Source of the DNA: Chitinophagales bacterium
GTDB lineage: Bacteria; Bacteroidota; Bacteroidia; Chitinophagales; JADIYW01
Length of the DNA: 64,000 bases
NCBI GenBank assembly: GCA_020636535.1
Contig: JACJXT010000011.1
Coordinates: 1,860,001 to 1,924,000 of the forward strand
Direction of reading: 5' to 3'
A program made the position numbers and the translations under genes. Positions 51,839-60,586 of this stretch are shown piece by piece. Positions within the stretch are counted from its first letter, which is position 1; every line of letters starts with the position of its first letter. The notes under the pieces are model-generated. The model saw nothing but the letters and a program-made list of their open reading frames with translations, was not told the DNA's origin and did no database searches.

Positions 51839-53089
51839 CTAATGCAATATAATTAATTTCTTAGTAATATTGTTAGAACTATTACTGATATTTACAATAT
51901 AGTTACCATTAATTAAATCAAATATAGCTATTTCTTCTTGTTGATGTTGCAATTGTTGTTGTTTAATCAACTGTCCAACTTCATTATAAATGCGTACGGT
52001 ATATAAATCATTAGTAGTACTTAATCCATCAATATAAAAATAATTTACAGCAGGATTGGGATACACTTTTATAGCATCTAAATTACTATTGTGAATAGCA
52101 GACACACTTCCACAACTAGTATTATTAATAAAAGAACTTCTATAAGTATTCAAAACAGCATACATTCTTGTAACTTGTCCATTGGTAAACATATTCATAC
52201 ACGCATCATCAACATAATCCATATAATTCATAAACATTTCACCATTACTACCAGTTGCTCCACTACAACCATTTATATTAATTGGAAAAGTTGGACAATC
52301 ATAGTTTTCAGCTTCTTGCTTTGGTGTATCATTTACAAAATCATTACCACAAAAAGAATCGCCCCAAATATGAAATAAATTTAACCAATGTCCTAGCTCA
52401 TGTGTCGTTGTTCTACCTTTATTGTATGGATAACTTGCCTGTCCAATAGTTCCAAATGCTCTATAATCTACAACTAATCCATCATAAATTGCTGGAGTTT
52501 CATCAGGAAATGTACCATAACCTAAAGTACCATCATCAAATTTTACTATCCAAATATTCAAATACTTTGTTTTGTCCCAGCCATCTATACCACCATTTAC
52601 ACTTTTTTTGATTATAGTTTCGTCAGCTGCTTCAGCATCAAAACTATTCTGACTTACTTGTTTTCTTTCAATACCACTTGTTGCATTACCATTTGGGTCA
52701 GTGGTTGCCAAACAAAATGTAATATTTGCATTTCCTATACTAGAATAAAACGGATGAGTATTAGCCAATTTATCGCTATTCAAATTATTAAAATCTTGAT
52801 TCAAAACATCAATTTGAGATTGAATTTGTGCATCACTAATATTTTGTGTACTATTATTATACAAAACATGTACTACTATAGGAATATTTACTGTCACTGC
52901 TCCAGTTCTAAAGCTAGATAGATCAATTTTATCATAGTTGGCATTGAACGAATCCATTTCAGCTTTCTTTTCAGGATATTGTTCAAAAAGCTGATTTAAT
53001 TTAATTTGCGATGCACACTTTTCCACAGCTAAACTAATTTTAGTGAAGTAACATAAGCTTAACAGTAGTATAATCGAAGGTTTAATCAT
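51839..53089 (-). CDS. Secreted M43 (cytophagalysin-like) zinc metalloprotease with type IX sorting domain
   Basis: The 416-residue protein begins with a signal peptide (IILLLSLCYFTKISLA). The metzincin motif HELGHWLNLFH supplies three His ligands and the catalytic Glu. The Met-turn is in GEMFMNYMDYVDD, and Cys-rich pieces CGNDF and DCPTFPININGC fit the M43 pappalysin/cytophagalysin family. The last 75 residues form a T9SS type A sorting domain (IKVYPNPAVNYFYIDG, then GQLIKQQQL and the end NNITKKLIILH). The enzyme should therefore be exported through the outer membrane by type IX secretion and attached or released. It lies between an integrase relic and atpD. Confidence 0.93.
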   Translation of the reverse strand: MIKPSIILLLSLCYFTKISLAVEKCASQIKLNQLFEQYPEKKAEMDSFNANYDKIDLSSFRTGAVTVNIPIVVHVLYNNSTQNISDAQIQSQIDVLNQDFNNLNSDKLANTHPFYSSIGNANITFCLATTDPNGNATSGIERKQVSQNSFDAEAADETIIKKSVNGGIDGWDKTKYLNIWIVKFDDGTLGYGTFPDETPAIYDGLVVDYRAFGTIGQASYPYNKGRTTTHELGHWLNLFHIWGDSFCGNDFVNDTPKQEAENYDCPTFPININGCSGATGSNGEMFMNYMDYVDDACMNMFTNGQVTRMYAVLNTYRSSFINNTSCGSVSAIHNSNLDAIKVYPNPAVNYFYIDGLSTTNDLYTVRIYNEVGQLIKQQQLQHQQEEIAIFDLINGNYIVNISNSSNNITKKLIILH

Positions 53090-53114
53090 AGTATTTATAG
53101 CATTTCTTAGGTTT

Positions 53115-53122
53115 CAAAATTA
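53115..53122 (-). promoter_or_regulatory. Candidate -7 box (TAATTTTG) of the M43 protease
   Basis: On the minus strand it lies 25 bases before the ATG; a second box, TATTTTTG, is at 53135-53142. Confidence 0.4.
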
Positions 53123-53212
53123 AAACTTTTTATTCAAAAATACTTAAAATTATTAAATCTTTATATGTGGAGAACTTGTGGACTTTTGTTTGAGTAAACT
53201 ATGCAAATTGTG

Positions 53213-53220
53213 TATTTTTG
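53213..53220 (+). promoter_or_regulatory. Promoter -7 box (TATTTTTG) of atpD-atpC
   Basis: It fits TAnnTTTG, with TTTG about 20 bases upstream as a possible -33 element, 24 bases before the atpD ATG. Confidence 0.6.
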
Positions 53221-53244
53221 CGTCCGAATTAAATAATAGCAATA

Positions 53245-54753
53245 ATGGCAAATATAGGTAAAATAGCACAGGTTATTGGTCCAGTTGTAGATGTTAGTTT
53301 CTCTGACGATGCTGCACTACCAAAAATTTTAAATGCACTTGAAGTTAAAACAGATGATGGTTCTAATTTAGTATTAGAAGTTCAACAACACTTAGGTCAA
53401 GATGTTGTTCGTTGTGTGTCTATGGATAGTACAGAAGGTTTAAGAAGAGGTATGCAAGTAGTAGATACTGGCGACCAAATTATTATGCCTGCTGGCGATG
53501 CTATTAAAGGTAGATTATTTAATGTTATTGGAAAAGCAGTTGATGGTATTGGTGAAGTAAGTAAAGAAGGCGGTTATTCTATTCACAGAAAACCACCTAG
53601 ATATGAAGACTTAGCAACTTCAAAAGAAGTTTTATATACTGGTATTAAAGTTATTGACTTGATTGAGCCATATGCAAAAGGTGGTAAAATTGGTTTGTTT
53701 GGTGGTGCTGGTGTTGGTAAAACGGTACTTATCATGGAACTAGTAAACAATATTGCTAAAGGTCATGGTGGTTTATCGGTTTTTGCTGGTGTTGGTGAAA
53801 GAACAAGAGAAGGTAACGACTTATTAAGAGAGTTTTTAGAGTCTGATGTAATTAAATACGGAGAGAAATTTAAACACTCTATGGAAGAAGGCGATTGGGA
53901 TTTAGCATCTGTAGATAAAGAAGCATTAAAAGATTCAAAAGCTACTTTAGTATTTGGTCAGATGAATGAGCCACCAGGAGCAAGAGCAAGAGTTGCTTTA
54001 TCTGGTTTAACATTAGCAGAATACTTTAGAGATGGAGATAGCGAAGACGGAAAAGGTAAAGACATTCTTTTCTTCGTTGATAATATATTTAGATTTACAC
54101 AAGCTGGTTCAGAAGTATCTGCACTATTAGGTCGTATGCCATCTGCGGTAGGTTATCAACCAACTTTGGCAACAGAAATGGGTTTAATGCAAGAAAGAAT
54201 TACTTCAACTAAGAGTGGTTCAATTACTTCAGTACAAGCAGTTTATGTACCTGCAGATGACTTAACGGATCCAGCACCTGCTACAACTTTTGCTCACTTA
54301 GATGCTACAACAGTATTGAGTAGAAAAATTGCAGAGTTAGGTATTTATCCTGCAGTAGATCCATTAGATTCTACTTCAAGAATCTTAGATCCACAAGTAA
54401 TTGGTACAAGACACTATGGTGTTGCTCAAAGAGTAAAAGAAATCTTACAAAGATATAAAGAACTACAAGATATTATTGCAATCTTAGGTATGGATGAGTT
54501 AAGTGAAGAAGATAAATTAGTAGTACACAGAGCAAGAAGAGTACAAAGATTCTTATCTCAACCATTCCATGTTGCAGAACAATTTACTGGTTTAAAAGGC
54601 GTTTTCGTTTCTATAGAAGATACTTTAAAAGGTTTTGAAATGATTATGGACGGAGAAGTAGATGAATATCCAGAAGCTGCCTTTAACTTAGTAGGTTCTA
54701 TTGAAGATGCAATAGAAAAAGGTAAAAAATTATTGGCAGAAGCTAAAAACTAA
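53245..54753 (+). CDS. atpD: ATP synthase F1 subunit beta
   Basis: The 502-residue catalytic subunit has the P-loop GGAGVGKT (153-160), ERTREGND with the catalytic Glu, FVDNIFRFTQAGSEVSALLG (in two parts) and the signature PAVDPLDSTS. RMPSAVGYQPTL is also conserved. The length, somewhat greater than in E. coli, is usual for Bacteroidota. Only atpC accompanies it; the other subunit genes must be elsewhere, as is normal in this phylum. Confidence 0.98.
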   Translation: MANIGKIAQVIGPVVDVSFSDDAALPKILNALEVKTDDGSNLVLEVQQHLGQDVVRCVSMDSTEGLRRGMQVVDTGDQIIMPAGDAIKGRLFNVIGKAVDGIGEVSKEGGYSIHRKPPRYEDLATSKEVLYTGIKVIDLIEPYAKGGKIGLFGGAGVGKTVLIMELVNNIAKGHGGLSVFAGVGERTREGNDLLREFLESDVIKYGEKFKHSMEEGDWDLASVDKEALKDSKATLVFGQMNEPPGARARVALSGLTLAEYFRDGDSEDGKGKDILFFVDNIFRFTQAGSEVSALLGRMPSAVGYQPTLATEMGLMQERITSTKSGSITSVQAVYVPADDLTDPAPATTFAHLDATTVLSRKIAELGIYPAVDPLDSTSRILDPQVIGTRHYGVAQRVKEILQRYKELQDIIAILGMDELSEEDKLVVHRARRVQRFLSQPFHVAEQFTGLKGVFVSIEDTLKGFEMIMDGEVDEYPEAAFNLVGSIEDAIEKGKKLLAEAKN

Positions 54754-54759
54754 TAAACA

Positions 54760-55005
54760 ATGAATTTAGTAATTCTTACACCAGAAATAACTGTATTTAG
54801 TGGCGAAGCTAAAAGCGTTTCTCTTCCAGGAGAAAGTGGTAGGTTTCAAGTATTAGAAAATCATGCTGCCTTAATTGCTGCTTTAAAAGAAGGTGAGGTA
54901 AAAGTAGAAACTGCTAATGATAAAAACACTTACACCATTAAAAGTGGTATAGTAGAAGTATTAAACAACAAAGTGTCTGTGCTTACAGAAGGCATTGTTG
55001 CATAA
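54760..55005 (+). CDS. atpC: ATP synthase F1 subunit epsilon
   Basis: At 81 residues it consists only of the N-terminal beta-sandwich (MNLVILTPEITVFSGEAKSV, PGESGRFQVLENHAALIAAL). The C-terminal helical domain, which inhibits the enzyme in E. coli, is absent. Such short forms are typical of Bacteroidota. It follows atpD by 6 bases and is closed by a terminator. Confidence 0.95.
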   Translation: MNLVILTPEITVFSGEAKSVSLPGESGRFQVLENHAALIAALKEGEVKVETANDKNTYTIKSGIVEVLNNKVSVLTEGIVA

Positions 55006-55033
55006 AATAAACAACCAACCAAATTAAAAATGA

Positions 55034-55063
55034 AGGAAGACTAGCAATAGTCTTCCTTTTTTT
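55034..55063 (+). terminator. Rho-independent terminator of atpD-atpC
   Basis: AGGAAGACTA (55034-55043) pairs with TAGTCTTCCT (55048-55057) around a four-base loop, followed by a T-run. Confidence 0.9.
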
Positions 55064-55065
55064 AT

Positions 55066-55162
55066 TATTAGACCTCTTTATATAATAGATTTTATGTATA
55101 AATTTTCTTGCTTTGTTACTCTATTCGTAGCAGTAGTCTCTCAAAGAGGACTCTGCGAATAA
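55066..55162 (+). repeat. Dispersed repeat R3, plus-strand copy
   Basis: It is the reverse complement of the copy at 31165-31259. Its right part, ATTCGTAGCAG...CTGCGAAT, is an imperfect palindrome with an inner AGTC/GACT stem and recurs at 55338-55378. Confidence 0.7.
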
Positions 55163-55543
55163 TGAATATTTAGAAAAGTTTAAACAAGTACATATAATAC
55201 CAATTAATTCAATTGTAAGTATAAAAAAAGAGTCCAAAAGAAAAGTTATAATTGCTTATGATAATGAAGAGTCTATTAGGGTTTATGTAAGATTAATATT
55301 TAGCAATGTAGATGAATTTATAAACTGTTTCAATATCTATTCGTAGCAGTAGTCTCTCGAAGAGGACTCTGCGAATAATGGATATCTAGAAAAGTTTAAA
55401 CAAATACATATAATACCAATTAATTCAATTGTAAGTATAAAAAAAGAGTCCAAAAGAAAAGTTATAATTGCTTATGATAATGAAGAGTCGATTAGGGTTT
55501 ATGTAAGATTAATATTTAGCAATGTAGATGAATTTATAAACTG
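55122..55543 (+). repeat. Tandem direct duplication, period 216 bp
   Basis: 55122-55337 and 55338-55543 (continued after the IS at 56841) are nearly identical, differing at scattered bases. Each unit consists of the R3 palindrome followed by a coding-like C-terminal gene fragment. The second unit is interrupted by the IS5-like element 10 codons from the end. Confidence 0.9.
55137..55346 (+). pseudogene. C-terminal gene fragment, first tandem copy
   Basis: In frame after a stop codon the sequence reads SLKEDSANNEYLEKFKQVH, IIPINSIVSIKKESKRKVII and AYDNEESIRVYVRLIFSNVD, then EFINCFNIYS and stop. No start codon precedes it and the first part falls in the R3 palindrome. The natural ending is replaced, because the stop comes from the next R3 palindrome. 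The fragment has no recognised family; the alternating pattern suggests a small beta-rich domain. Confidence 0.65.
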
Positions 55544-56840
55544 AGACCGTTGCAAAAGGTGAAATTTTTGTTTTTTATTTATTATATTTATTAGTTTATA
55601 TTTGTTGTATTTTAATTTGTTTGTTTTATTGGCTTATTTTGTTATTTTTTATCTTTTTTGATTGATTTTTGTTTGTTTAGTACTCTTTTTTTTTACTTTT
55701 CTTCGCTTTTTTATGCTTTGGACATAAGTATCCCTGGACTTCTGTATAAATTATATGCTATGGCTTCCATTATGTTTTGTGTGTGCATCTTGGCTATGCC
55801 TCTGTATCTTGCTATACCGCCGTTAAACCATCTTTTTATACTGCCAAAAGTGCGTTCTATTTTATATCTGGTTTTGCTTATTAGTTTGTTATAATCTGTT
55901 TGGGCTTGTGTTAATGCTTTATTTTTAGTTGCTTTTTTTAATATGTTATTTTTTAATCCTAATGTCTTTAACAATTCATTATTCTTCTCTGATTGATAAC
56001 CTTTGTCTGCTTTTACTGCTATGTCTTTTGGTAAGTCTGCTGTTTTTAATACCGTTTCTAGATTACTAATTTCATTTACACTTGCTTTGGTGGTTAATAC
56101 GCCTAATACTAATCCTTCGTTGTCTGTTACATAGTGTTTCTTATAGCCATATTTTAGTTGTTTGCCTCTCTTTATCCATGCTGCTTCTATGTCTACACTT
56201 GTACTGTATTTTTTTTCTACCGTCTTTGTTGGTACTTCTTGTGATTGCTCTTGTTGTTGTTGTTGTGCTTCAAGCTCATAATTACTTTTTCCTTTGGGTT
56301 TTAATGGTGTTTCTACTATACTGGCATCTACTATAGCTCCTGTCTTTACTAGTATTTGATGCCTTTCTAATTGTTTGTTTATCTGTTTTAATAGTTCATC
56401 ATATGCTCCTGCTCCTGTCATTGCTGTTCTAAACCTGCTTATGGTACTATGGTCTGGTGAGGTTTGGTCTATGGTTAATTCTAAGAAAGTACTAAAGGAG
56501 ATACTGTCGTTTATTCTGTCTTCTACTTCGTAATCACTTAGTCCGTACCATGTTTGTAGTAAACAGATTTTGAATAATAACAATCCATCATAACTTGGCT
56601 TGCCTGTTGCACTTGTGCCTTTGGTGTAATACTTATCTATTACTGTACTAATTTGTTGCCAATCTATTAACTGGTTGATTTGTGTAAAGAAAACTTGTTT
56701 AACTTTCTTTACGCGTGTATCGCATATACTGTCTGCTAATGTGAGTGGCTTATTTATTTTCATAACTCTAATATACTAACTTATAGTATAATTACAAACA
56801 TTATTCTATATTATTTTTTATCACTGCCTTGCAACGGTCT
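55544..56840 (-). mobile_element. Complete IS5-like insertion sequence, about 1.3 kb
   Basis: The terminal inverted repeats are AGACCGTTGCAA (55544-55555) and TTGCAACGGTCT (56829-56840). The 7-bp string TAAACTG lies directly on each side (55537-55543 and 56841-56847). The uninterrupted first tandem unit contains it once, at 55321-55327, so this is a target duplication and the insertion point is proven. One intact transposase gene is on the minus strand. Confidence 0.92.
55711..56763 (-). CDS. IS5-family transposase
   Basis: The 350-residue DDE transposase has the DUF772-type N-terminal domain (KPSYDGLLLFKICLLQTWYG and DQTSPDHSTISRFRTAM). The DDE core follows: GAIVDASIVETPL (first Asp), AVKADKGYQSEKNNELL (second Asp) and RYKIERTFGSIKRWFNGGIAR (Glu, in ERTFGSIKRWF). 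A Gln-rich insert (QQQQQEQSQE) lies between the first two motifs. The frame is complete, so this copy should be able to move. The near-identical truncated copy lies 4 kb away in opposite orientation. Confidence 0.94.
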   Translation of the reverse strand: MKINKPLTLADSICDTRVKKVKQVFFTQINQLIDWQQISTVIDKYYTKGTSATGKPSYDGLLLFKICLLQTWYGLSDYEVEDRINDSISFSTFLELTIDQTSPDHSTISRFRTAMTGAGAYDELLKQINKQLERHQILVKTGAIVDASIVETPLKPKGKSNYELEAQQQQQEQSQEVPTKTVEKKYSTSVDIEAAWIKRGKQLKYGYKKHYVTDNEGLVLGVLTTKASVNEISNLETVLKTADLPKDIAVKADKGYQSEKNNELLKTLGLKNNILKKATKNKALTQAQTDYNKLISKTRYKIERTFGSIKRWFNGGIARYRGIAKMHTQNIMEAIAYNLYRSPGILMSKA

Positions 56841-56884
56841 TAAACTGTTTCAATAGTACAGCTTATGAAATCACTTTAGTATAA

Positions 56885-57026
56885 ATAGATAATGTTGCCA
56901 ACAAAGTCTAACATCTAACAATCTTGGCTCTAACAATCTTCTACCCAATACCCAATACTATAAAGATACCTAAAATTTAGTAGTCAAATAATGTTTTTTG
57001 GTATTGTTTGATTCTAGTCGTACTAC
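56885..57026. other. Non-coding gap
   Basis: It contains short reiterated strings (TCTAACATCTAACAATCTTGG, CCCAATACCCAATAC) and no gene or hairpin I can support. Confidence 0.5.
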
Positions 57027-57034
57027 TATATTTG
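57027..57034 (+). promoter_or_regulatory. Candidate -7 box (TATATTTG) of the DUF4856-imelysin-HTTM-TonB cluster
   Basis: It fits TAnnTTTG, with TTG at 57004-57006 giving a 20-base gap as a possible -33 element. The first ATG is at 57071. No Fur-box-like palindrome could be recognised. Confidence 0.55.
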
Positions 57035-57070
57035 TACTCTATTTAAAATAAGTCTAAATAAAATTAAGAA

Positions 57071-58174
57071 ATGAAATCAAATAAACTTTTAATTATTGTG
57101 CTATGTTTATTAGCAATTGCTTGTACTAAAGAAGAAGAAACTATCAACTTGCCTAGTTCGTATAGCTTCGAAAATGTTAACTTTAGTGGCCAAACTGAAA
57201 GATTAGCGATGCTAACAGAAATGATTACCGAAATGAAAAAAGGTAAAACTCAAAACTTAGATGCCAATGTATTATTAAATATGTATGCTAATGCAAACAG
57301 TCCATTTACCAATGCAACACTCAATGCTTCAACCAAGCAATTAAAAAACAAAACTTACGAAGCTGATATAGTATTGGTAGAGAATTTAATTAATTACTTA
57401 GCTTCTATTAGTACACATCACAATACAGCAGTAACTACTTCTGGTACAAACGGAGTAGCTACAAGTACAACTAACACTAGTCGTTCTTATTTAGTAGATA
57501 GTAATGGTATTGATTTAGTAGAATTGGTACAAAAAACAATTATGGGAGCTGTTTTCTATTATAGAATTGCTGAAGAATATACTACATACAATAAACTAGC
57601 AACTGCAGATAACAATACTGTTGTTGATGGCGAAGGTACTGCTATGCAACATTATTGGGACGAAGCTTTCGGATATATGGGAATTCCTACAAATGTTACA
57701 GTAGATAACTACGATGCTGAAGACGAAGCTGGTAATTTAATTTATTATGGTGAATATGTAAATTCAGGTAAACCAATTAATTTGTTATCTAGTACTTTAC
57801 ACAGTTTTATTCAAGGTAGAGATGCTATTAATCGTAGAGACTATACTGTAAGAGATGTTGCTGCGGCTAATGTTAGAAAAAATGTAGAATACATAAATGT
57901 TTGTGCTATGTTGCATTACTTAAATAGTGCTAGAACTAACTATGACGATTATGCTGTAAGATGTCATGTGTTGTCTGAAGCACTTGGATTTTTCTTAAAC
58001 TTAAAGTATAACGCTAATAAAATTATTACAGATACAGACTACAATGCTATAAAAGATTACTTTTTAGTAAACGAAAATTGGTCGGTTGCTCATCTAAATA
58101 CAACTCAATTAACTTATCTTAGAGATACCATTGCTGAAATTTATGGTTTAGAAGATTATAAAACATTATTTTAA
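57071..58174 (+). CDS. DUF4856 lipoprotein
   Basis: The 367-residue protein starts with a lipoprotein signal, LLIIVLCLLAIAC as lipobox (Cys18). The mature start SSYSFENVNFSGQTERLAML and the later TAMQHYWDEAFGYMGIP and VRKNVEYINVCAMLHYLN segments identify DUF4856. The mostly helical body resembles the four-helix bundle of imelysin-like proteins. It is the first gene of a tight cluster, with the stop overlapping the next start by one base. A role in metal or siderophore uptake is inferred from the neighbours. Confidence 0.85.
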   Translation: MKSNKLLIIVLCLLAIACTKEEETINLPSSYSFENVNFSGQTERLAMLTEMITEMKKGKTQNLDANVLLNMYANANSPFTNATLNASTKQLKNKTYEADIVLVENLINYLASISTHHNTAVTTSGTNGVATSTTNTSRSYLVDSNGIDLVELVQKTIMGAVFYYRIAEEYTTYNKLATADNNTVVDGEGTAMQHYWDEAFGYMGIPTNVTVDNYDAEDEAGNLIYYGEYVNSGKPINLLSSTLHSFIQGRDAINRRDYTVRDVAAANVRKNVEYINVCAMLHYLNSARTNYDDYAVRCHVLSEALGFFLNLKYNANKIITDTDYNAIKDYFLVNENWSVAHLNTTQLTYLRDTIAEIYGLEDYKTLF

Positions 58175-59241
58175 TGAAAAATACAATATATTTAATTTTA
58201 CTTTCTTTGTGTATAGTATCTTGTACTGAAGACAAACCAAGCAGTTCTTGCGAAACAGTTGATAACAATGCTATACTACAAAACTTAGGCAATATTATTG
58301 TCGATAGATATAGTCAGCTCAACACACAAGCAACACTTACACAAACAGCTATTACTGCTTTTATAACAGCACCTACAACAGTTACACTTACGGCTGCTCA
58401 AAATGCTTTAAAACAATTGTATCTCGATTTTGAAACTGTTGAAATGCTACAATTTGGTCCAGCTGAATCGTATTTGCAAAGAACAGCTTTAAATAATTAT
58501 CCAACAGATACAACTATAATTCAAACTGCAATTGCTAATGGTATAACTGATTTACAAAATATCAGTAACAGTGCAAAAGGAATTCATGCTTTAGATTACT
58601 TATTATTTGGTGTAGCAAACTCTAATACAGACATTGTCAATTGGTACAGTGCTACAAATAATAAAAACTATTTAACAGCAGTGATGACTCAAGTGAAAAC
58701 TGTAATCAACAATGTTTATAATGAATGGAATCCAAACGATGGAAATTATTACAATACATTTATCAATGCAACTGGAGTTGATATTGCAAGTGCATTTGGT
58801 CAGCTAAGTAATGCCATCATTGCAGATTACGAAAAATATGCAAGAGATGGAAAAGTAGGCATTCCTTTAGGTATTAGAACGCTTGGCGTACCACAATTAA
58901 ATAATGTAGAAGGATTGTATAGCAAGACTTCATTACAATTATTAGAAAATTATATAATAAACTATAAATCATTATTCAATGGAAATAATGGTTTAGGTTT
59001 AGATGATTATTTAAATAATGTTGGAAGAAGTGATTTAAGTACACAAATCAATAACGAACTACAAGCAATTTTAAATACTATCGATACTTTTAATCATGAT
59101 TTGGCTTACGAAATTACCAATAATGAAGCTGCTGTTCAAACACTATATAGTCAATTACAAGCTTTATTACTGACTTTAAAAGTGGATATGGTGTCTGCAA
59201 TGTGTCTGACGATTACCTACCAAGATGTTGACGGTGATTAA
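58174..59241 (+). CDS. Imelysin family lipoprotein
   Basis: The 355-residue protein has a lipoprotein signal ending in LCIVSC and a helical imelysin domain. Conserved pieces are FGPAESYLQRTALNNYPTDT, then NSAKGIHALDYLLFG, the counterpart of the GxHxxE motif but with Asp in place of Glu. Imelysin/EfeO/IrpA proteins bind iron or related ligands at the cell surface or in the periplasm. The gene follows DUF4856 by a one-base overlap and overlaps the HTTM gene by 17 bases. Confidence 0.88.
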   Translation: MKNTIYLILLSLCIVSCTEDKPSSSCETVDNNAILQNLGNIIVDRYSQLNTQATLTQTAITAFITAPTTVTLTAAQNALKQLYLDFETVEMLQFGPAESYLQRTALNNYPTDTTIIQTAIANGITDLQNISNSAKGIHALDYLLFGVANSNTDIVNWYSATNNKNYLTAVMTQVKTVINNVYNEWNPNDGNYYNTFINATGVDIASAFGQLSNAIIADYEKYARDGKVGIPLGIRTLGVPQLNNVEGLYSKTSLQLLENYIINYKSLFNGNNGLGLDDYLNNVGRSDLSTQINNELQAILNTIDTFNHDLAYEITNNEAAVQTLYSQLQALLLTLKVDMVSAMCLTITYQDVDGD

Positions 59242-60586
59242 TTCAATCAACAAAAAACAATCATTGTATCAATATTTTGTACGCAACAAAGTACACATTG
59301 CTCCATTAATTTCTTTTAGAATATTTTTTGGTTTAATGTTATTTGGCTCAACACTACGATTCATTCTGAATGACTGGATAGAACAATTATATATTTTACC
59401 AACTTATTTCTTTTCTTATTATGGATTTGAGTGGATAAAACCTTTATCACCTACATTATTATATGCTTTTTTTGGTGTGATGTTATTTGCAGCTCTAGCT
59501 GTAATGCTTGGTTTTTTATATCGCTTAAGTGCTATATTATTATTTATTACATTCTCGTATATCGAATTAATTGATAGAACCAATTACTTAAATCACTATT
59601 ATTTTGTGAGCTTGGTATGCTTTATTATAATATTCTTGCCATTAGCAAAATCATTTTCATTAGATAATGTATTATTCAAACGAGAAAACTATACACAAGT
59701 TCCAGCTATAAGCGTCAATATTATAAAAGTCATGTTAGGTGTTGTCTATTTTTATGCTGGTTTTGCAAAAGTAAATCACGCTTGGTTAATCGATGCACAG
59801 CCACTAAAAATTTGGCTGTCTTCAAAACAGCACTTTCCAATTGTAGGCAATTTATTAACCAAAACATTTACAGCTTATTTATTTAGTTGGTTTGGTTGTA
59901 TATTTGATTTAACTATATTTTTCTTCTTATCTTGGAAAAAATCTCGACCAATAGCATATTGCTTTGTTATAGTATTTCATGTTGCTACACGATTGCTATT
60001 TCCAATTGGTATGTTTCCTTTTATTATGATTGTATCAACTACCATATTTTTTAGTACTACAACTCACATCAAACTGCAACAAAAATTATTTCGATTCAAT
60101 TGGGATAAAGTACAAACAAAAATATACGATTTTTTATTTCCTAAATTAATTGATATTGCTTTTATTTTATTCATCAGTTTTCAAATTGTATTTCCACTAC
60201 GATACTTATTATACAAAGGCAATATATTTTGGACAGAAGAAGGCTATCGTTTCTCATGGCGTGTAATGTTAATGGAAAAAGCTGGTTTAGCTACATTTCT
60301 TATTACCAATCAAGATGGAAGTCAGAAAGTAATAGTACAGAACGACAAATATCTTACATCATATCAAATTAAAATGATGAGTACACAACCTGATATGATT
60401 TTAGAATATGCACATTTTCTTGGAGGTACTTATGCCAAAATGGGTTATCAAAATCCAAAAGTATTTGTAGATGCTTTTGTTAGCTTAAATGGCAGCAAGT
60501 CAAAAAGATTTATTGATAATACTGTCGATTTAATGAAAGAAAAAGATTCGTTTAAACATAAAACATGGATTTTAGATGAAAATTAA
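59225..60586 (+). CDS. HTTM-domain membrane protein (vitamin K-dependent carboxylase-like)
   Basis: The 453-residue integral membrane protein has the HTTM arrangement. APLISFRIFFGLMLFGSTLR opens the first helix, YIELIDRTNYLNHYYFVSLV lies in the middle, and VYFYAGFAKVNHAWLIDAQP is the motif shared with gamma-carboxylases. The extramembrane C-terminal part contains WRVMLMEKAGLATF and a beta-rich segment. True carboxylases modify Glu in partner proteins; bacterial HTTM proteins are uncharacterised, so the activity is unknown. It sits between the imelysin and the receptor with overlaps on both sides (17 and 11 bases), so the product is made with them. Confidence 0.85.
   Translation: MLTVINSINKKQSLYQYFVRNKVHIAPLISFRIFFGLMLFGSTLRFILNDWIEQLYILPTYFFSYYGFEWIKPLSPTLLYAFFGVMLFAALAVMLGFLYRLSAILLFITFSYIELIDRTNYLNHYYFVSLVCFIIIFLPLAKSFSLDNVLFKRENYTQVPAISVNIIKVMLGVVYFYAGFAKVNHAWLIDAQPLKIWLSSKQHFPIVGNLLTKTFTAYLFSWFGCIFDLTIFFFLSWKKSRPIAYCFVIVFHVATRLLFPIGMFPFIMIVSTTIFFSTTTHIKLQQKLFRFNWDKVQTKIYDFLFPKLIDIAFILFISFQIVFPLRYLLYKGNIFWTEEGYRFSWRVMLMEKAGLATFLITNQDGSQKVIVQNDKYLTSYQIKMMSTQPDMILEYAHFLGGTYAKMGYQNPKVFVDAFVSLNGSKSKRFIDNTVDLMKEKDSFKHKTWILDEN

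Larger units (their letters stand above)
55353..56884 (+). pseudogene. C-terminal gene fragment, second tandem copy, split by the IS5-like element
   Basis: It repeats the first fragment (SLEEDSANNGYLEKFKQIH and onward) to EFINC at 55543. There the IS lies between. After the IS the frame continues as CFNSTAYEITLV and a stop at 56884. This is presumably the true end of the ancestral protein, which the first copy lost. Both the promoter-proximal part and the start of the gene are absent. Confidence 0.65.

Noticed and set aside
55122..55543. CRISPR-like tandem repeat
   Set aside because: Only two 216-bp units, and most of each unit is a gene fragment rather than spacer.
50424..56840. Composite transposon carrying atpD-atpC
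   Set aside because: The left copy lacks its outer terminal repeat, so the pair cannot move as a unit; inversion by recombination remains possible.
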